From Gammaproteobacteria bacterium (lineage in GTDB: Bacteria; Pseudomonadota; Gammaproteobacteria; Pseudomonadales; Azotimanducaceae): a DNA stretch of 48,220 nt. The stretch's first letter is position 1. Every line of letters starts with the position of its first letter. The stretch is from the NCBI GenBank assembly GCA_030428905.1, contig JAUIED010000015.1, forward strand, positions 1 to 48,220, written 5' to 3'. The notes beneath the pieces were generated by a model. The model saw only the letters and a list, made by a program, of their open reading frames with translations, was not told the origin of the DNA and did not search any database. Made by a program: the position numbers and the translations under genes. This document shows positions 24,127 to 34,058 of the stretch, in pieces.

Positions 24127-26629
24127 GGCGCTCGTTCGCTGGGTGCGGTGGGTGCATGCGCATGCCTGGTGGGTGCTGGTCACGGTGGTGCTGGCAACGG
24201 TCGCCAGCAGCGTCTATGTGGCAGACCGGTTTCGGCTCAACTCCGACCTCAACGGCCTGATCGACCAGACGTCCGACTGGCGCGTGCAGTTCGATGCTTT
24301 TCGCGATGCCTTTCCCGACATGGTCAAAACCATGGTGGTGGTCGTGCACGGCGATTCATTCGGGGCGGTGGAAGAAACGGCAAAGTCCATTGAGGCGCGG
24401 GTGCGTGCTGATGCCGCGTTCCGTGCGGTGAGTGCGCCGCAGAATGCTGCCTTCCTGCGTGATCATGCGCTGCTGTACCTGTCTCTCGACGATCTCGACG
24501 ACATGGCCGACCGGTTGGCTGAGGCGCAGCCGGTGCTCACGGCTATCGCTGAGGACGCGAGCCTGCGGGAAGTGCTGCAGCTCCTCACCGACAGTTTTGA
24601 GCAGGGCGAGACGGTGGCCGGCCGTACGGCAATCATCGACCTGCTTGCCGGCAGCGCGGATGCGTTCCTCGCCGGCGGCGACGGTCGCATCCGTTGGGCG
24701 GATGAGCTTTTCGACGCCGAGGGTATGCACACCCGCGTGGTCACGCTCAAGGGGACCGAGCGCCTGGATGAGACGCTACCGGCCGCGGCACTCCTCGATC
24801 GCCTGCAGACGCATATCGATGCGGTGGCCCGTCCGCCTGGCGTGCAGGTGTTGACCACGGGTGAGATCGCGCTCACCCACGAAGAGATTGACGCTGCGCT
24901 CTCGGGGGTGCAGATCGCCGGCTGGTTGTCGCTGGTGTTTCTGGTGCTGATCATGGCGCTGGGCGTGCGTTCGCTGAAGATCGTCGTAGCGACCCTGCTC
25001 ATGCTGGTGTGTGGAGTGGTGCTCACTGCCGCGTGGGCGATGCTGAGCGTGGGCGAGTTCAACACCCTGTCGTTGGTGTTCATCGTCATGTTTTTCGGCC
25101 TGGGAGTGGATTTTTCCCTGCACTTTTCTCTGCGATATCAGGAAGCGGTGAATGCAGATGTACCGGTGGCGGATGCGCTCACTACCACAGTGCGCAGCGT
25201 TGGCGTTGCCATCTTCATCTGCACGGTTACCACTGCACTTGGCTTCCTGAGCTTCTGGCCCACGGACTACCGCGGGGTTGCCGACCTCGGCGTGATCTCT
25301 GCCGGCGGCATGCTGGTGGCAGCAGCGCTCACATTCACGTTGCTGCCGGCGGTGTACGCGGTGGTGGGCGGCATCCGCCACCACGAAATCGATTTGCCCA
25401 CGGGCGACAGACTGGTGCGCTGGCTCATCAGCCACCGGCTGTGGGTATTTCTCGTGCTCAGCGCGCTGGCAGTCGGCTCTGTGATCGTTGCCAGCCGCGC
25501 TTACTTCGACTACAGCGTGCTGGCGTTGCGCGATGAGGGCGCGCCCAGCATGCAGGGCCTGCGGCTGCTGCAGCGCGAGGGATTGGCGACAGACTATGCG
25601 CTGTACCTTGTGCACGACAATGACAGGGACTGGGCGGATGCCGTGACCGCTCTCGAAACGGTGGACGAGGTCATTCTGCCCGATCGTCTGGTACCCAAGG
25701 ATCAGGATGACAAGCGCTTCGTGCTGGATGACCTGCGCCAGATGCTCGCCAGCGCCCTGGAACCGCAGCGGCAGGCGGCGGCGCCGGAAGCGCGTGAACT
25801 GACCGCGCTGCTGGAACGCACGGCAGAGGCGCTGGAGCGCTCCGGTGACTCGGCGGCAGCACATCTGGGACGGTTGCTCCTGCGCATCGCCAGTTCCGGA
25901 ACAGCAGATGCCTGGCAACGGGCCGTCATTGACGATGCGGTGGAAGAGCTGGCCTGGCTGCGCCGCGCGCTCGATGTGGATACGGTGGGCTTCGATGACC
26001 TGCCGGCGGAGCTGCGTGACCGGGTGGTCAATGCGCAGGGTCGGCAACTGTCGGTGATACTGCCCGCGGGAGATGTGTCGAACACCGATGCGTTGACACG
26101 GTTTGTCGAAAGCGTGCGAGCGGTGGTGCCGGATGCCACCGGACGGCCGGTGATCGAGTGGGGCGTTGGAGAGATCGTGCGCACCGCGTTCGTACAGGCT
26201 ATGACAGCGGCGGTGCTGGCGATCTTCCTGGTGCTGGCGCTGGTCTTCCGCAGCTTGCGCGATGCTGCGTTGATCATGCTGCCGCTGACGCTAGCGGCCC
26301 TCTTTACCCTCGCTTTCTGCGTGCTGGCCGGCCAGCCCATCAACATGGCGAGCGTGCTGGTCATTCCGCTGATCTTCGGGCTCGGCGTGGACAACGGCAT
26401 TCATGTGTTCGACCGTTACCAGCGATCGGGGGATGTATCGCGGCTCCTGCATTCGAGCACGCCCCGGGCGGTGATGTTGAGCACGCTGACGACGGTGTTC
26501 GCTTTCTCCTCGCTGATGCTGTCGCCGCATGCAGGCACTGCCTCTATCGGGCTGTTGTTGAGCGTTGCGGTGTTGATGCTGTTAATCTTCACGATCTTCC
26601 TGTTGCCTGTCCTCCTGCACAAACATTGA
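24119..26629 (+). CDS. RND-family (MMPL/HpnN-like) lipid exporter
   Basis: An 836-residue inner-membrane RND protein with two repeats, each having one helix, a large periplasmic domain and a five-helix bundle. The proton-relay motifs FFGLGVDFSLHFSLRYQEA in the first half and IFGLGVDNGIHVFDRYQRS in the second are clear. The size and the sequence around them match HpnN, which moves hopanoids to the outer membrane. The neighbours MlaC/HpnM-like and MlaA are the same partners seen in hopanoid loci. No squalene-hopene cyclase is in the window, so the lipid cargo is open. It overlaps MlaA by 8 bp and the sulfatase start by 4 bp (TTGA). Confidence 0.88.
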   Translation: MSEALVRWVRWVHAHAWWVLVTVVLATVASSVYVADRFRLNSDLNGLIDQTSDWRVQFDAFRDAFPDMVKTMVVVVHGDSFGAVEETAKSIEARVRADAAFRAVSAPQNAAFLRDHALLYLSLDDLDDMADRLAEAQPVLTAIAEDASLREVLQLLTDSFEQGETVAGRTAIIDLLAGSADAFLAGGDGRIRWADELFDAEGMHTRVVTLKGTERLDETLPAAALLDRLQTHIDAVARPPGVQVLTTGEIALTHEEIDAALSGVQIAGWLSLVFLVLIMALGVRSLKIVVATLLMLVCGVVLTAAWAMLSVGEFNTLSLVFIVMFFGLGVDFSLHFSLRYQEAVNADVPVADALTTTVRSVGVAIFICTVTTALGFLSFWPTDYRGVADLGVISAGGMLVAAALTFTLLPAVYAVVGGIRHHEIDLPTGDRLVRWLISHRLWVFLVLSALAVGSVIVASRAYFDYSVLALRDEGAPSMQGLRLLQREGLATDYALYLVHDNDRDWADAVTALETVDEVILPDRLVPKDQDDKRFVLDDLRQMLASALEPQRQAAAPEARELTALLERTAEALERSGDSAAAHLGRLLLRIASSGTADAWQRAVIDDAVEELAWLRRALDVDTVGFDDLPAELRDRVVNAQGRQLSVILPAGDVSNTDALTRFVESVRAVVPDATGRPVIEWGVGEIVRTAFVQAMTAAVLAIFLVLALVFRSLRDAALIMLPLTLAALFTLAFCVLAGQPINMASVLVIPLIFGLGVDNGIHVFDRYQRSGDVSRLLHSSTPRAVMLSTLTTVFAFSSLMLSPHAGTASIGLLLSVAVLMLLIFTIFLLPVLLHKH

Positions 26630-28320
26630 ACTCCTTTCTGCGGCGCTTTCTGCTGCTGTTTCTGGGCCTTGGCCTGGCGACGCGGCTGTACATCTGCTCG
26701 TCACTGGCTGAGGTGCCGCTGTGGGTGTGGGGGCTTGGTATGTGGAATGACCTCCTGGCGGCGGTCATGTTTCTGGGCATCACGAGTCCGGTGTTACTGG
26801 TGCCGCAGCGGTTTCTGCGTCGCGCGCTGGTGGCGGTGCTGGTTGCCGTAGTGCTCATCGTTGCCGCGGCGGAAGCGTTCTACTGGATCGAGTTTCAGGC
26901 TCGGCTGGATCGCCTGGTGTTTCACTATCTTGCGTATCCCATCGAGGTGCTGGTGTTCCTGGACGAGCAGTTTTACCTGCACTGGGTGGGTGTGCCTTTT
27001 CTGCTGCTGGCCTATGGCGTGGCGATGCTGCTGGATCCACCGCAAGCCGAACGTACGGGCAGCGTGCTGGCCGGCGTCGCCCTTGCCCTGGTGGTGGCGG
27101 CCACGGCGCGCCAGGACACCATCGATCCGTCACGTCACCTGAACCAGGCGGCGAGCAACGGCTATCTGGGTGTGCTGACCGCGGCGGTGCGCGACGTGGC
27201 CGATGTCGATGCCATCCTCCCGCCGGCGGGTACTGCACCGCCTGTCGTGGACAGTCACCGCAGCGCCGGTCTTGCAGGCTCTCACGTGGTGTTGATCGTC
27301 GAGGAGTCCATGGCCGGGCCGTACTGGGTGAATCCGCAAAGCCGCATGGGGGTATTCCCCAACCTCATGAAAGTGGCCGAAGGCGGCGTGCTGTTCGAAC
27401 AGGCCTTTGCTACCGGCAGCCGCACCACCCGAGGGCTCGAAGCCATCCTCAACGGGTTTCCGCCGCTGCCGGGCATTTCAACCACCGAACGCGAAGGTTT
27501 CGAGCGGCTGCCATCGCTGGCGCGTGCCCTGGCAGGTGCGGGATACCATACTGTGTTCGCCTACGGCGGCTGGCCGCACTTTTCCAACTTCACCAACTAC
27601 TGGCGGGGTATCGGATTCTCAGAAACCACGAGTCGCGACGATTTTGTCGATGCAGCGTTCATGACCAGCTGGGGGGCATCGGACGACGATCTCTTCCGTT
27701 TTGCGCTGGCGCGTATGGATGCCGAGGTCGCCGAGCACGATAAGGTGTTCCTCGCCATGTTGACGGTCAGCCACCACCGTCCCTTCGAGCTGCCGCCGCA
27801 CAGCCCCTATGCCGGCGGCAGGTCGGCGACGGATGCATTGCGTTACGCCGATGCAGCACTTGGCCGCTTCTTCGATGCGGCACGCGCGAAGCCCTGGTTT
27901 GACGACACGCTGTTCGTCATCGTTGCCGACCACGGCCCGAAGACCACCGGCGAAACCCTGATACCGGTGGCCAGCTACCACGTGCCGTTGGTGCTGATGC
28001 ACGCGAGCCGATTGCCGCCTGAGCGGATCCATCGTGCGGTCAGCACCATGAGCGTACCCCGCACCGTCACCAATCTTCTCGAGATCGAGCATTCAGAACC
28101 GTTCTGGGGCGCTGATCTGTTTGCCCCAAACGCCGGACCGCTACCGGTGGAGCACGACTACCACGTGGGATGGATTGTCAACGGTGGCTTGCGCGTGCTG
28201 ACGCGCGACGGTGACGTGTGGGGTTGGCCGGCTGGCGCGGTGGAAGCGGCGTCTGTTCCGGAGGATGGTCTGGTCAGCTATTTCCGGGAGGCGCATCGCG
28301 CCTTCTACGGCGCCAACTGA
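26626..28320 (+). CDS. Membrane-anchored sulfatase / LtaS-like phosphoglycerol transferase
   Basis: A protein of about 564 residues with five N-terminal membrane segments (to about residue 155) and a periplasmic sulfatase-like domain. Metal and nucleophile motifs are HVVLIVEESMAG, FATGSRTTRGLEAILNG (probable threonine nucleophile), FAYGGWPHFSNF, MLTVSHHRPFELP and VIVADHGPKT. LtaS and OpgB-like enzymes transfer phosphoglycerol or phosphoethanolamine from lipids. I chose TTG 26626, overlapping the RND stop, because it directly precedes the first helix; the frame is open upstream but that sequence belongs to the RND gene. It may modify the lipid moved by this operon. Confidence 0.85.
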   Translation: MNSFLRRFLLLFLGLGLATRLYICSSLAEVPLWVWGLGMWNDLLAAVMFLGITSPVLLVPQRFLRRALVAVLVAVVLIVAAAEAFYWIEFQARLDRLVFHYLAYPIEVLVFLDEQFYLHWVGVPFLLLAYGVAMLLDPPQAERTGSVLAGVALALVVAATARQDTIDPSRHLNQAASNGYLGVLTAAVRDVADVDAILPPAGTAPPVVDSHRSAGLAGSHVVLIVEESMAGPYWVNPQSRMGVFPNLMKVAEGGVLFEQAFATGSRTTRGLEAILNGFPPLPGISTTEREGFERLPSLARALAGAGYHTVFAYGGWPHFSNFTNYWRGIGFSETTSRDDFVDAAFMTSWGASDDDLFRFALARMDAEVAEHDKVFLAMLTVSHHRPFELPPHSPYAGGRSATDALRYADAALGRFFDAARAKPWFDDTLFVIVADHGPKTTGETLIPVASYHVPLVLMHASRLPPERIHRAVSTMSVPRTVTNLLEIEHSEPFWGADLFAPNAGPLPVEHDYHVGWIVNGGLRVLTRDGDVWGWPAGAVEAASVPEDGLVSYFREAHRAFYGAN

Positions 28321-28321
28321 A

Positions 28322-31300
28322 TCAGCCTGCCGAGCGCAACGACTGCTGCGCACGTTCCGGCGCCAACAGCGCTCGGAACGCATCGTACGGTACCGGTTTG
28401 GCAAACAGGTAGCCTTGGCCGTAGTCGCACTGCTGCCGCTGCAGAAAGCGAAGCTGCTCTTCGGTTTCCACGCCTTCGGCTACCACTTCCATATTCAGGC
28501 GGTGTGCCATGGCGATTACGGCGGCGGAAATCTCCATGTCGTCCGGGTTGTGCGGGATGTCCATGATGAAGCTGCGGTCCACCTTGACGGTGTTGATCGG
28601 GAACTTCTTCAGGTAGTTCAGCGACGAGTAGCCGGTGCCGAAATCGTCGATGGCGAATCGCAGGCCCAGATCCGCCAGACGGTTCAGGGTTGCAAGTGCC
28701 ACATCGATGTCCTGCATGAGCATGGTTTCGGTAATTTCCAGCTCAAGGAAGTTCGGGTTCAGTTTGGTCTGGCGCAGCGCCCGCTGGATGGTCTGCACGA
28801 GGTTCGGATCGCGGAACTGCCGCGGCGAGATGTTCACCGCCGTGTAGATCGGCATGCCGTTGATCTCCGACAGCGCACGACCCGCCTCGCAGGCGGCGCG
28901 GATCACCCAGCTACCGATGTCGATGATCGCACCGGTCTCCTCGGCCACCTCGATGAACTCGTGCGGGCCGATGAGGCCGCGGGTGGGGTGGTCCCAGCGG
29001 ATCAGGCACTCCATGCCGACGATGCGTTGATCGGTCATGCGCACTTTCGGCTGGTAGTAGAGCTCGAACTCGTTGTTCTCCAGGGCGCTGCGAATCTCGT
29101 ACTCCATGCGCAGGCGGTTGGTTGCGTTGGAGTTCATCTCGTCCGAGTAGAACTGGAAGTTGTTGCGGCCACGCTCTTTCGCCCGGTACATGGCGAGGTC
29201 CGCGTTCTTCATCAGCTCATTAGGTACCGTGCCATCGTTGGGGATGATGGTGATACCGATGCTGGTGGTCACCACCAGCGGATGGCCGTTGAGATCGATG
29301 GGCATGCGCAGCCGCTGCAGAATCTTCTCCGCCACGTTGCCGGCATCGTTCGGCGTTTTGATGTCGTAGAGCAGCACCGTGAACTCATCGCCGCCGTTGC
29401 GGCCCACGGTGTCTTCTTTGCGCACGCACTCTTTCAGCCGGGTGGCTACTTCACGCAGCAGCTTGTCACCGGCTTCATGGCCCAGGGTGTCATTGACGCG
29501 CTTGAACTGGTCGAGGTCGAGGTACATCAGCGCCGCGCAGGAGTTGCGGCGCTGTGCATGGTCTATCGCGTGCAGCAGGCGCTCGTGGAACAGGGTGCGG
29601 TTGGCGAGATTGGTGAGCGTGTCATAGAAGGCCAGACGCTCCATGCGCTTCTGGCTGTTCTTCATCTCGGTGATGTCGGCGATTTGCACGATGAGGTAGG
29701 TACTGTGGTCTTCCGATGCGCGCTGCGCCACCACATGGAAATTGGTCCAGATCTCCGTGCCGTCGTTGCACACCATGCGCCGCTCGGCGCGGGAGGTGCT
29801 TTCCACGCCGTGGATGAGCCGGTCCAGCGATTCCTTGAGGTAGATGCGGTCCTCTTCGGGCACCAGCTTTGCCAGGTGCGTGCCGGGAAGCTTGTCCTGT
29901 CGGTAGGCGAGCAGTTCGGCGGCGAACAGGTTGGCGTGAAAAATCCTACCGTCCGTGTCGGCAAGCAGAATGCCGATGGGCGCGTTTTCGAACGTGCCGC
30001 GGAAGCGTTCCTCGCTTTCGCGGAGGCGTTCTTCGGTCTTGCGCTGTTCACGAACGTCGCGGGCGATACACAGCGTGCATTGCTCGGAGCCGAGCTCCAT
30101 GGACGTCGCCGACATCAGCACCGGCACTTCGACTCCGGATTTGGCGCGGAAGGAGATTTCCAGGTTTGCCTGGCTGCCCTCCTGTGAGAGCAGCTTCTCC
30201 ACGTCATGCGCTTGGTCGGAGTTTGCGAAGATCGGCAGGTCGGCCAGCCGACGATCGAGCAACTCGCTGCGTCGGTAACCGGCGGCCGTGGCCATGGCTT
30301 CGTTGATGTCGAGCACCGTGCCGTCCCGTTGCCGCAGAATGACGATGCCATCGGGACTATGGGTGAACACGCGGGCGAACTTCGCCTGGCTGTCGCGCAG
30401 CGCCTCCTGCGCCATCACCTGTTCGGTGATGTCGCGGCAGATGCTCATGACGCACAGCTCGTTGTCGATCTCGATGTGGCGCAGCGAAAGCTCCACGTGC
30501 AGCTCTCGATTCTGTGCGGTCACCAGTTTGGTGACGCCTTGTGTGCTGTCGCCGTCTTCGTCGAGCGCTGCGTAGAAGCGCTGGTAGTCGTTGCTGTCGA
30601 CCCACACCTTCGGCAACAGGTTTTGCGTGCCGATGGCCTGCTCGCGGGTGTAGCCGAGCAGGTTGGTGAAGCCGTGGTTGAAATCGAGCACGGTGCCGTC
30701 GGATTTGCGGGCTATGAGGATGGCGTCCGGGCTCGCATGAAAGATGCGTGAGAAACGGGCTTCGGAGGCGCGCACGCGGTTCATCGTGGTCAGCTGTTCG
30801 GTAATCTCGTGGCCGGTGAGTACCGTGCCGTCGAAGTCCGCCAGGGTGATGAACTGGGCATCGATGACCGTCGCCGTGCTCGTGTTCAGGCGCAGCTGGC
30901 TGATGCGGTGCGGCTTACCGGGGTGCGCCTGGGCGCGTTTGAGCGCTTCCTCGAGCAGGAAGGTGTCGTCGCCGTGTACCAGGGAAATCGCCTCTGTGCC
31001 GATAATCGATTCGGCACTCTGCTCGTAGATGCTGCAGGCCTGTGGGTTCACGCTGGTGACGGCGCCGTTGGCGTCGATGGTCAGGATCAGGTCGTGAGAA
31101 TGCTCGCAGAGCTGCTCGAACCGGTTCTCGGCGCTGGTCAGCGCGCGCTCGCGGTCCACCGCTTCGGACAGGTCCAGAAGCTGCACTACGTAATGACTCG
31201 GGTCGTTGCTGGCATTGGTGAGGCGACGAACATAGCCGGATGCGAACACCGAAGCCCCGTCCGGGCGGGTGAGTTCGCAACCCAGCCGCAGGGAGTGGCC

Positions 31301-31858
31301 TTTGGCCAGATCTTCGGCGCGTTCCTCGATGTTGCGCCAGAGATCACCGCAGGGCAGCGATGCCAGCGGTTGGCCTGACAGATCTTCATCGCGGCTGCCG
31401 ATCAGGTCACGGAAAGTGTCGTTGGTGCGCACGATCTGACCTTTGATGGTGACGATGACCATGCCGGTAGGGGCGGTGGCGAATGCATGGTTGAGTGCAT
31501 CGACCGTCAGCGAGCGGCGGCGCGGGTCCCATACGAGCAGTGCCGTGCAGGTCCAGATGGCGCCAAGGGCAATCACCAGATCCGGTGGCATGGAAACCGC
31601 GGATGGCTCCATCACCCAGGTGTACAACTGGCTCTTGAACGGACGCAGCAGAATGGCCGTCGCGATGGTGGCGATGAGCACCGTCAGGCCGCGATGGGTG
31701 GCAAGGTTCGATGCCATGAGTGCGAGCAGGAACACCGCCACGGCGATGGGCGTAGCCGGGTAGAGAGACTGCAATGCGAGTCCCACACCGAGTATGGTGC
31801 TGGCACCCGCTGCGATGAGCCACCTGTAGATCGGCATTCCTGTTCCGGATGTTGTCAT
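28322..31858 (-). CDS. Membrane PAS-GGDEF-EAL cyclic-di-GMP signalling protein
   Basis: A 1178-residue inner-membrane protein. Four hydrophobic segments (about residues 10-110) are followed by about five PAS domains (roughly 125-740), a GGDEF domain and an EAL domain. The diguanylate cyclase motif is intact (NGGDEF, GGDEF at 822-826). The EAL motif reads ECL (950-952) in GMECLIRWDHP, a variant compatible with phosphodiesterase activity; downstream DFGTGYSSL and EGVETEEQL are also present. It likely senses redox, light or a ligand through PAS domains. It lies convergent to the LtaS-like gene with no space, and divergent from yjbQ. Confidence 0.92.
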   Translation of the reverse strand: MTTSGTGMPIYRWLIAAGASTILGVGLALQSLYPATPIAVAVFLLALMASNLATHRGLTVLIATIATAILLRPFKSQLYTWVMEPSAVSMPPDLVIALGAIWTCTALLVWDPRRRSLTVDALNHAFATAPTGMVIVTIKGQIVRTNDTFRDLIGSRDEDLSGQPLASLPCGDLWRNIEERAEDLAKGHSLRLGCELTRPDGASVFASGYVRRLTNASNDPSHYVVQLLDLSEAVDRERALTSAENRFEQLCEHSHDLILTIDANGAVTSVNPQACSIYEQSAESIIGTEAISLVHGDDTFLLEEALKRAQAHPGKPHRISQLRLNTSTATVIDAQFITLADFDGTVLTGHEITEQLTTMNRVRASEARFSRIFHASPDAILIARKSDGTVLDFNHGFTNLLGYTREQAIGTQNLLPKVWVDSNDYQRFYAALDEDGDSTQGVTKLVTAQNRELHVELSLRHIEIDNELCVMSICRDITEQVMAQEALRDSQAKFARVFTHSPDGIVILRQRDGTVLDINEAMATAAGYRRSELLDRRLADLPIFANSDQAHDVEKLLSQEGSQANLEISFRAKSGVEVPVLMSATSMELGSEQCTLCIARDVREQRKTEERLRESEERFRGTFENAPIGILLADTDGRIFHANLFAAELLAYRQDKLPGTHLAKLVPEEDRIYLKESLDRLIHGVESTSRAERRMVCNDGTEIWTNFHVVAQRASEDHSTYLIVQIADITEMKNSQKRMERLAFYDTLTNLANRTLFHERLLHAIDHAQRRNSCAALMYLDLDQFKRVNDTLGHEAGDKLLREVATRLKECVRKEDTVGRNGGDEFTVLLYDIKTPNDAGNVAEKILQRLRMPIDLNGHPLVVTTSIGITIIPNDGTVPNELMKNADLAMYRAKERGRNNFQFYSDEMNSNATNRLRMEYEIRSALENNEFELYYQPKVRMTDQRIVGMECLIRWDHPTRGLIGPHEFIEVAEETGAIIDIGSWVIRAACEAGRALSEINGMPIYTAVNISPRQFRDPNLVQTIQRALRQTKLNPNFLELEITETMLMQDIDVALATLNRLADLGLRFAIDDFGTGYSSLNYLKKFPINTVKVDRSFIMDIPHNPDDMEISAAVIAMAHRLNMEVVAEGVETEEQLRFLQRQQCDYGQGYLFAKPVPYDAFRALLAPERAQQSLRSAG

Positions 31859-31936
31859 TGGTTGTTGTCCGAACGAACCGAACGGTTATCCTCGGCATTC
31901 CTCCAGCGTAAACCGCGTGACCGAGGGACAACCGAT

Positions 31937-32347
31937 ATGCATCTGCAGCTAAAGCTATCCGTGCGCGGCCAGGGGCTCTATGACATTACGCACAGGGTCG
32001 CTCAGGCGGTAAGCGAAAGTGGGATAAGTGAGGGGTTGGTCACAGTGTTCGTGCGACACACGTCCGCCAGCTTACTGATTCAGGAGAATGCGGACCCCTC
32101 TGCGCGTCAAGATCTCGAACATTGGTTGAACCGTCTGGTGCCCGAAAACGATCCGCTCTACACCCACACCCAGGAGGGCCCTGACGACATGCCGGCGCAT
32201 ATCAAGGCCGCACTCACGGCAACGTCCCTCGGCATTCCGCTGATGGATGGGCGCATGGCGCTCGGCACCTGGCAGGGGATATTTCTGTGGGAGCATCGAC
32301 ACTCCCGCGGCGAACGGGAAGTGCTGGTAACGGTGATGCAGGCGTAA
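31937..32347 (+). CDS. yjbQ: YjbQ family (UPF0047) secondary thiamine-phosphate-synthase-like protein
   Basis: A 136-residue cytosolic protein of the UPF0047 family, some members of which have weak thiamine phosphate synthase activity. The conserved regions are FVRHTSASLLIQENADP, DMPAHIKAAL and LGTWQGIFLWEHR, with the histidine cluster typical of the trimeric fold. It starts at ATG 31937, divergent from the PAS-GGDEF-EAL gene, and is 59 bp upstream of cbpA. Its physiological role is poorly known. Confidence 0.9.
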   Translation: MHLQLKLSVRGQGLYDITHRVAQAVSESGISEGLVTVFVRHTSASLLIQENADPSARQDLEHWLNRLVPENDPLYTHTQEGPDDMPAHIKAALTATSLGIPLMDGRMALGTWQGIFLWEHRHSRGEREVLVTVMQA

Positions 32348-32406
32348 TCCGGATTCCCGGTTCCGGGCTCTTGAAAGCCGCCGCACTCGGCCGCACTTAA
32401 CAGAGC

Positions 32407-33330
32407 ATGGAAGGCTTCAACGACTATTACGCCATCCTCGGCGTCGCCGAGGACGCCAGCGACGAGGAGATCAAGCGCGCCTACCGGCGGTTGGCGCGTA
32501 AGTATCACCCGGACGTGAGCGATGAGGAGGATGCCGAGGCGCGTTTCAAAGAGGTCGGTGAAGCCTACGAAGTGCTCAAAGACCCTGAAAAACGTGCGCA
32601 CTACGATCAGGTGAAAGCCTATGGCGGCTCGCCACCCCCGGGAGCCGGTGGCGATTGGCAGTTCAGCGGCGGCGGCTTCACTGACGCCGATGCAGCGCAA
32701 TTCAGCGAGTTTTTCCACGACCTGTTCGGCGGCGGTTTCGAAGGTGGCGCGCGCCGCAGCTACCGGTCCTACCAGTCCCGCGGTGAAGACCTGCGCGCAC
32801 ACCTTGCGCTGACCCTCGAAGAAGCCTATCGCGGCGGCGAGCACGTGGTGCATTTGCGCGTGCCGCAGTTCGAAGGCGATCGCTTCGTGCAGCGGGACAA
32901 GAAACTCAAGGTAAAGGTGCCGGCCGGGGTCACCGACGGCCGCGAGCTGCGGCTGCGCGGCCAGGGCGCGCCGGGCCTCGGCGGCGGTGCGGCGGGTGAT
33001 CTCTACCTGACGATTCGCCTGGCACCGCACCCGGCGTATGTGGTGGAAGGCAAAGACGTCCACCTCACGGTGCCTGTGGCGCCGTGGGAGGTGGTGCTCG
33101 GTGGCAAAATCGAAGTTCCGACGCTGGGCGGCCGGGTGAAGGTGAGCGTGCCTCGGGGCGAGCGCAACCTGCGGCTGAAGGGCCGTGGCCTGCCGGGTGA
33201 CCCGCCAGGGGATCAGTATCTTCATTTCGACGTGACGCTGCCGTCGCAGGTGGGCGATGCGGAGCTTGCGCACTGGCAGGCGTTGGCGGCGGCAAGCCGG
33301 GAAGACGTGCGTGCGGGGTGGCGGGTATGA
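32407..33330 (+). CDS. cbpA: Curved-DNA-binding DnaJ-family co-chaperone
   Basis: A 307-residue DnaJ homologue without the zinc finger, as in CbpA. The J-domain has the HPD motif at residues 34-36 ([11 protein letters not shown]), followed by a Gly-rich linker with [13 protein letters not shown], then two beta-sandwich substrate domains ending [11 protein letters not shown]. CbpA stimulates DnaK and binds curved DNA in stationary phase. It overlaps cbpM by 4 bp (ATGA), the usual pair in which CbpM inhibits CbpA. Confidence 0.95.
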   Translation: MEGFNDYYAILGVAEDASDEEIKRAYRRLARKYHPDVSDEEDAEARFKEVGEAYEVLKDPEKRAHYDQVKAYGGSPPPGAGGDWQFSGGGFTDADAAQFSEFFHDLFGGGFEGGARRSYRSYQSRGEDLRAHLALTLEEAYRGGEHVVHLRVPQFEGDRFVQRDKKLKVKVPAGVTDGRELRLRGQGAPGLGGGAAGDLYLTIRLAPHPAYVVEGKDVHLTVPVAPWEVVLGGKIEVPTLGGRVKVSVPRGERNLRLKGRGLPGDPPGDQYLHFDVTLPSQVGDAELAHWQALAAASREDVRAGWRV

Positions 33331-33644
33331 ACGAGCAGTGGCTGACCGATGAAGTGGAAATCACCCTGCGCGAGATGTGCGAGGCATGCGCCATGCCGGC
33401 GGAGTTTATCGAGGCACTGGTGCGGCACGGGGTGCTGGAGCCTCGGGTAGGCAGGCCGAGAACGGGTCACGCTGCGCAGTGGCGCTTCGCGCCCCCGGCC
33501 TTGGCGCGGGCGCGCAAGGCTGCGCGGCTGAATCGCGATCTCGGCATCAATCTGGCGGGTGTTGCGCTGGCGCTGGATCTTCTGGATGAGCTGGAGCAGA
33601 CCCGCGCGGAGCTCATGCGGATCAGCCGCCTGCAGCGGCGCTGA
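33327..33644 (+). CDS. cbpM: Chaperone modulator CbpM (MerR-like)
   Basis: A 105-residue protein with a MerR-type helix-turn-helix-like fold ([32 protein letters not shown]) and a helical C-terminus ([19 protein letters not shown]). It is the expected specific inhibitor of CbpA; the start at ATG 33327 overlaps the cbpA stop. The next gene is convergent, 9 bp away. Confidence 0.92.
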   Translation: MNEQWLTDEVEITLREMCEACAMPAEFIEALVRHGVLEPRVGRPRTGHAAQWRFAPPALARARKAARLNRDLGINLAGVALALDLLDELEQTRAELMRISRLQRR

Positions 33645-33653
33645 CGGGCAGGT

Positions 33654-34058
33654 TCAGGTATCCAGCTTGCTGCGGATGCTGTCCGTCCAGCGCTGGTGGC
33701 CTTCCGGGTCGAGAATCATGGAAGCGAAGTAGAGCAGCAGATCTTTGTGGTTCTGTGTCAGCCGCGCGGCTGCCATGGCTTTCTCCCCGGGCTTGCTGGA
33801 GATGTAGCGGAAGCACTCGGTCAGTGTGTTGCCGCCGCCGAGAACGTCTGCCACCTGCTCGTTGACCACATCATGCAGATCTTCCAGCTCCGCCTCGCTG
33901 ATGCCCACGGCGTCCGGGTCCAGCACCACATTGGCCCATACGGTGGTGACCAGCACCCGGTAGAGGTCGCGGTCGATGAGGCGCTCGGCGATGGTGGCGC
34001 GTTCGATCACATCTTCCAGCAGGGGCGCGAAACGCGCCCGCAAAGTGTCTGCCGTCAT
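33654..34058 (-). CDS. Uncharacterised helical protein
   Basis: A 134-residue soluble, mostly helical protein without signal peptide or recognisable domain. Visible stretches are LLEDVIERATIAERLIDRDL, DPDAVGISEAELEDLHDVVN and the charged C-terminus. It overlaps the preceding ferritin-like gene by 4 bp (ATGA), so the two are translationally coupled and probably act together. I do not recognise the family. Confidence 0.7.
   Translation of the reverse strand: MTADTLRARFAPLLEDVIERATIAERLIDRDLYRVLVTTVWANVVLDPDAVGISEAELEDLHDVVNEQVADVLGGGNTLTECFRYISSKPGEKAMAAARLTQNHKDLLLYFASMILDPEGHQRWTDSIRSKLDT

Noticed and set aside
28211-30187. Long plus-strand frame opposite the GGDEF-EAL gene
   Set aside because: Shadow of the minus-strand gene; no recognisable domain and the opposite strand carries GGDEF and EAL motifs.
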